Part shown: in pieces, positions 60,836-64,000 of the stretch
Position numbering within the stretch: the stretch's first letter is position 1
Layout: the number at the start of each line of letters is the position of its first letter
DNA from: Psychroflexus maritimus
GTDB lineage: Bacteria; Bacteroidota; Bacteroidia; Flavobacteriales; Flavobacteriaceae
DNA length: 64,000 nt
Assembly: GCF_011089875.1 (NCBI RefSeq)
Contig: NZ_JAANAS010000094.1
Location: 1-64,000 of the forward strand
Direction: 5' to 3'
Translations under genes and position numbers: made by a program
Notes under the pieces: model-generated
The model's database searches: none
What the model was told of the DNA's origin: nothing
The model's input: the letters and a program-made list of their open reading frames with translations, nothing else

Positions 60836-62395
60836 TTAATCTTCTGGTTGAGCTGAAGCATTGTATGCACCAGCATCAGAAGGATTAATTCTAAGGTTAC
60901 CTAAAAGGTCTAAGGGTACCAAGTTTGAAATATCATCATCTCCTATCATTGAAGCCCCTGAATCTAACTCTATTTTTAAGCTATTAGCACTAGGATTAAA
61001 AAAAAGTGGTGTTTCATTTAAAATCATCGACTCAAATAGGTTATTGTCTTCAAAGTCGTAAAGTGGATTATCTGCATAAGTATTATTAATGTCATTAAAT
61101 CTTAAAAGCGAGTTTTTAAAACTATAATTAAACGCTGCTCCTTCTGCCCTATTTAAAATCAACTCAATATTTTCAGAACCATAGATGATGCAATTAGAAA
61201 AACTAGCTTCAACTAAATCTTCAACCAAAACACCATCTGGAGTTTGAATACTATTTTCAATTAATAAAGCAGGAAATTGCCTAAATGAATTACTCCAATA
61301 ATTAGCTATTGTACAATGTCTAAAGTTATATTTTCCTCCGTATGACAAGTTAACTGAAGCCTGTCCACAATTATTAACTACCAAATTTTCTGCCTCCACA
61401 TTTCCTGTTCTAGCTAAAAGACCAACTGTAGCAGCATTATATATTTGGGTGTTTTTGATACTTAAGGTAGGTTCCTCTCCTCCATCATTAGAATCCATTA
61501 AAATACCTACTGTAGAATTTTTAATAGTAACATGATTAAAAATATGATTAGTACTTCCTGCGGTTAACCATACAGCTGCCCATTGCCCAGGAACATTCTC
61601 AAAACCAGGCTCTAATCGGTCTCCTTGAAAAACAATCTCCTTCTCTAAAAGATTTTGGTCTGCGCTTAATTCGCCTTCTGCTTTTAAACTAGCATTATTA
61701 GCTACAATGAGTCCACTATTGGCATGAAAATGAAGACGTGCACCTGGATCAATTTTCAAGGTCTCACCTGGAGGAACACCTGCAAAACCATAAATAACAT
61801 AGGGTTTTTCATTAGTAAAATGAAGATTTTCTTGATCTAAGAAGAAACCTTCAATTCTTATTTCTTCATCGTTCTCATCCAAGCCTAAAAGTAAGCTTTC
61901 CTTACTTCCATCTTCAAATCGCTGCGGAAACAAAAAAACTGCATCTTGTATCATAGCGACTAAATCTACTTTTTGCTGGTTTATATCGGTATCAAACAAA
62001 ACCTCGTCTTCATATATGAATTGCGTCTCATCGGCAGTGAGGGCATCTATATCTGCAGTTACTTCAACAAAAACAAAAATACTATCCTTGGGTAAAATCT
62101 GAATGTCATCAAAGCTTTTTCCGGGTAAACCATCTACATTTAATCTAAAAAACGACTCTTGTCCTTTTCCTAATTCAATTTTAGGAATATTAATTGTGTT
62201 GCTACTTTTATTGTAAACTTTAAACTGGTAGGTACTAGATGAGGTGTTGCTAAATACGGTGTCTAAATAAACGGTATCTTGAGAAAAGCTAAGCTGGCCA
62301 GAGTTAGGAACACTGTCAAAGTCTTCACGACAAGAAATTGAAAGCAGGACTAAAATGCTAACAATAAGGTAAAATAAATATGTTAACTTTTTCAT
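60836..62395 (-). CDS. lipoprotein with right-handed beta-helix domain
   Basis: The 519-aa product has a signal peptide ending in LLSISC (Cys22), followed by REDFDSVPNSG. Residues about 30-150 are an Ig/transthyretin-like domain (VYLDTVFSNTSSSTYQFKVYN), then a right-handed beta-helix (pectin-lyase fold) region about 200-420 with repeated short turns such as LSIKNTQIYNAATVGLLAR and HCTIANYWSNSFRQFPALL. The fold is used by polysaccharide lyases and by surface adhesins; no catalytic triad can be called. Function is unknown, and a surface or outer-membrane lipoprotein is likely. It sits 26 bp downstream of the gene at 62422 on the same strand. Confidence 0.75.
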   Translation of the reverse strand: MKKLTYLFYLIVSILVLLSISCREDFDSVPNSGQLSFSQDTVYLDTVFSNTSSSTYQFKVYNKSSNTINIPKIELGKGQESFFRLNVDGLPGKSFDDIQILPKDSIFVFVEVTADIDALTADETQFIYEDEVLFDTDINQQKVDLVAMIQDAVFLFPQRFEDGSKESLLLGLDENDEEIRIEGFFLDQENLHFTNEKPYVIYGFAGVPPGETLKIDPGARLHFHANSGLIVANNASLKAEGELSADQNLLEKEIVFQGDRLEPGFENVPGQWAAVWLTAGSTNHIFNHVTIKNSTVGILMDSNDGGEEPTLSIKNTQIYNAATVGLLARTGNVEAENLVVNNCGQASVNLSYGGKYNFRHCTIANYWSNSFRQFPALLIENSIQTPDGVLVEDLVEASFSNCIIYGSENIELILNRAEGAAFNYSFKNSLLRFNDINNTYADNPLYDFEDNNLFESMILNETPLFFNPSANSLKIELDSGASMIGDDDISNLVPLDLLGNLRINPSDAGAYNASAQPED

Positions 62396-62421
62396 GATTC
62401 TTTAACGTAATCGCTTAAGAT

Positions 62422-63462
62422 TTATTTCTTAATTATTTTTATTTCAAAAAGTTTATTCCAATTTTTTCCCGTTACAAAAAGACGCTGTGCGTTTTTATGG
62501 TAAGCAATGCCATTAAGCACGTCTAATTTTTTGTGTTGTTTGACTTGATCTTTTAGTCCTCTTAAGTCAATAATTCCCTCAACAGCTCCATTAGTAGGAT
62601 TGATAATTGCTACACCCTCTTTTTGATAAGTATTAGCGTAAATCTTACCATCTACCCACTCCAATTCGTTTAAACGCGAGGACTTTCCCTTATGAGTGGT
62701 AGGCTGTATATGAGATACAACGGAGAGTGAAGTAGGATTTATTATCCAAATTTTTTCTGAACCATCGCTTTTGTAAATAAGTTCTCCATCATTGCAAAGC
62801 CCCCAACCTTCATTACCCGTTGTGTATTCAAATTCGTCAATTCTTTCAAAAGACTGTAAATCATATATAAATCCAACACCTTCCCGCCAAGTAAGCTGAA
62901 AGATTTGGTTATTTAATATGGTCAAGCCTTCACCAAAATATTGCTTAGACAAATTAATTTGCTGAAGCACTTCCCCACTTTCTAAGTGTAGCTTTCTTAA
63001 TGAAGATTGACCATATTGGCCAGTACTTTCGTAGAGCGTATCACCATAAAATTCTAATCCTTGAGTATAGGCTTTACTATCGTGTGGAAACTCATCTATA
63101 ATTTCGTAAGAATAAATAATGGGTCTTTGATGATTTAAAATTTGAACTTCTTTACTCTGTTTCTCAGTATGGTCTTCAGCACTAATTTGAACGTTTAAAG
63201 TCCATTTCCCAAGTTTTATATCCGAAAGTGGAATTTTTACTAATGATTCTTTAAACGTGTAATCCAAATCTTGAAATGTACATTTAATTTCGTCAATTTT
63301 GTTGAATCGATTAGATGAAAATTCAATTTCCAAAGTATCATTTGAAGTTAATTCTTCGTTCAAATTTGATTTTTTTATATGGAAATATTTTTTTTCATCC
63401 TGACTACATGAAGAAGTAAAAATGAGTAAAACAATGGTAATTAAAAACTTATATAAATTCAT
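62422..63462 (-). CDS. glutaminyl-peptide cyclotransferase (plant/bacterial type)
   Basis: Glutaminyl cyclases convert N-terminal Gln to pyroglutamate, protecting secreted proteins from aminopeptidases. The 346-aa product has a signal peptide ending in FTSSC (Cys19), so it should be a lipoprotein, then an N-terminal Ig-like region (about 25-115) and a five-bladed propeller with FPHDSKAYTQGLEFYGD, LTILNNQIFQLTWREG, NEGWGLCNDG and NELEWVDGKIYANTY, matching the papaya/Bacteroidota type of cyclase. The first Ig-like part is extra compared with the family core. ATG start; the gene is upstream of the beta-helix lipoprotein and probably transcribed with it. Confidence 0.85.
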   Translation of the reverse strand: MNLYKFLITIVLLIFTSSCSQDEKKYFHIKKSNLNEELTSNDTLEIEFSSNRFNKIDEIKCTFQDLDYTFKESLVKIPLSDIKLGKWTLNVQISAEDHTEKQSKEVQILNHQRPIIYSYEIIDEFPHDSKAYTQGLEFYGDTLYESTGQYGQSSLRKLHLESGEVLQQINLSKQYFGEGLTILNNQIFQLTWREGVGFIYDLQSFERIDEFEYTTGNEGWGLCNDGELIYKSDGSEKIWIINPTSLSVVSHIQPTTHKGKSSRLNELEWVDGKIYANTYQKEGVAIINPTNGAVEGIIDLRGLKDQVKQHKKLDVLNGIAYHKNAQRLFVTGKNWNKLFEIKIIKK

Positions 63463-63515
63463 AAATACGTTAATTTATCAATTAACAAATTTAGTCATTT
63501 TATATGGAAAAAAAC

Positions 63516-63545
63516 TTGCTACACTAGACAAAGATTGTATATTTG
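63516..63545 (+). promoter_or_regulatory. SRP RNA promoter
   Basis: TTG (63516-63518), a 19-nt spacer and TATATTTG (63538-63545) match the Bacteroidota consensus. Four nt separate the box from the predicted RNA 5' end, so this site calibrates promoter-to-start spacing in this genome. Confidence 0.8.
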
Positions 63546-63549
63546 CAGC

Positions 63550-63643
63550 GGCAAGTCCCACACAACCAGCTCCTGTTGAATCCCCCAGGGCGGGAACGCA
63601 GCAAGGGTAAATGGTCGTAGCGGTGTGATGTGGGTAGCTTGCC
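63550..63643 (+). ncRNA. ffs: signal recognition particle RNA (4.5S type)
   Basis: The 94-nt sequence begins GGCAAG and ends CTTGCC, closing a single long hairpin; the opposite arms pair over most of their length (GTCCCACAC with GTGTGATGTGGG). The loop part contains CAGGGCGGGAACGCAGCA, the conserved binding site for the protein Ffh with the GGAA tetraloop. It is the small bacterial SRP RNA, which delivers membrane proteins to the inner membrane. A T-rich run follows immediately. Confidence 0.93.
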
Positions 63644-63728
63644 ATTTTTTATTATCCTTTCGTTTCAAATTTTTATTTCATACACTACTATTTATCTCCA
63701 AAATTCTTACTTTTGAAAAAAATATAAT

Positions 63729-64000
63729 TTGAAATTAACTTTACAATTAGCTGCTCTTTACAATTTACTTTGGGGTGCTTGGGTAGTATTATTTCCCGCT
63801 CATTTTTTCACATTAGTAGGAATGGAAACCCCTAATCAATTGCTTATTTGGCAAGGTATGGGAATGGTTATAGGCGTTTACGGTCTTGGTTATTGGTGGG
63901 CTTCCTATAACCCTTTACGACATTGGCCCATAGTTATGGTGGGCTTCCTTGGAAAAATATTTGGCCCTGTTGGTTTTGTTATCAATTACCTCGAAGAAAA
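63729..64000 (+). CDS. small multi-pass membrane protein, cut by the window edge
   Basis: The frame from a TTG at 63729 runs off the window with about 90 codons. It encodes hydrophobic segments ALYNLLWGAWVVLFP, GMGMVIGVYGLGYWWA and IVMVGFLGKIFGPVGFVI, with the conserved RHWPIV and WQG motifs. I recall similar four-helix flavobacterial proteins annotated as alkyl hydroperoxide reductase-like, but this piece contains no redox motif. TACTTTTG (63708-63715) is a -7 box 13 bp before the start. The upstream in-frame codons offer no ATG. Function unknown. Confidence 0.6.
   Translation, partial: MKLTLQLAALYNLLWGAWVVLFPAHFFTLVGMETPNQLLIWQGMGMVIGVYGLGYWWASYNPLRHWPIVMVGFLGKIFGPVGFVINYLEE

Overview
The window is a low-GC stretch of chromosome from a member of the Bacteroidota, almost certainly a marine-type Flavobacteriaceae. 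The evidence is the 16S rRNA at the left edge, the Bacteroidota promoter pattern (TTG or TTTG about 19 nt before TAnnTTTG) in front of many genes, the near absence of Shine-Dalgarno sequences, bacillithiol and menaquinone genes, a fused ccoNO cbb3 oxidase, a split transketolase, SprF/PorP with a type B type IX secretion substrate, and many lipoproteins of the flavobacterial C-S-D-D-D type. It reads as core genome: I see no prophage, CRISPR array, restriction system, toxin-antitoxin pair or intact insertion sequence.

Layout. 1-2850: the 5' part of an rRNA operon (16S, minus strand) behind three tandem promoters, then about 0.9 kb of non-coding DNA with REP-like palindromes and a 253-bp MITE-like element. 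2888-8278: a TPR protein and gyrA (minus), then ftsE and a DCC-family protein (plus). 8411-14517: tRNA-His, bshB1, nhaC, split transketolase, a DoxD/DoxA-like membrane protein and a small lipoprotein, all minus. 14740-17517: a DECR-type reductase and two lipoproteins (plus). 17627-22479: a tightly coupled operon of T9SS type B cargo, PorP/SprF-like protein and PorE-like OmpA protein. 22719-28849: an FKBP isomerase, a fasciclin protein and the cbb3 oxidase operon ccoS-ccoNO-ccoQ-ccoP-ccoG, with a CRP/FNR-type palindrome at about -41. 29013-36755: an M1 peptidase, an aroA operon, and a TonB receptor-DUF4249-murQ-DUF6095 operon. 36951-40244: three menaquinone genes. 40276-50473: dnaG, RNA methyltransferases, mazG, a ZIP transporter, a TatA-type protein, an HMG-CoA lyase-type enzyme and a LysE exporter. 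50581-58780: rpsA, a surface lipoprotein, murA-DUF4290, DUF493, and an NTPase-recQ pair. 58777-64000: fmt, HU, yqgE, two more lipoproteins, the SRP RNA and a truncated membrane protein gene.

The genes cover information processing (16S, rpsA, gyrA, dnaG, recQ, HU, fmt, rRNA methyltransferases), microaerobic respiration (cbb3 oxidase with menaquinone synthesis), cell-wall metabolism (murA, murQ, possibly fed by the linked TonB receptor) and surface secretion and gliding (T9SS cargo operon, surface lipoproteins).

The points most worth checking are molecular rather than a new gene system: an anti-Shine-Dalgarno with two substitutions in the 16S 3' tail; a TTTGCAC(C/T)CGC element shared by the rRNA, rpsA and tRNA-His promoters; a DnaG primase lacking all four zinc ligands; a MurA with Asp in place of the catalytic Cys; promoters placed so that two mRNAs should begin at their start codon; an FNR-like site in front of the cbb3 operon; and the MITE-like element beside the rRNA operon. 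Start codons were chosen by hand: several upstream TTG candidates lie on or before the promoter -7 box and were replaced by internal ATGs, while dnaG, the PorP-like gene, the TonB receptor gene and the DUF4290 gene appear to start at TTG.
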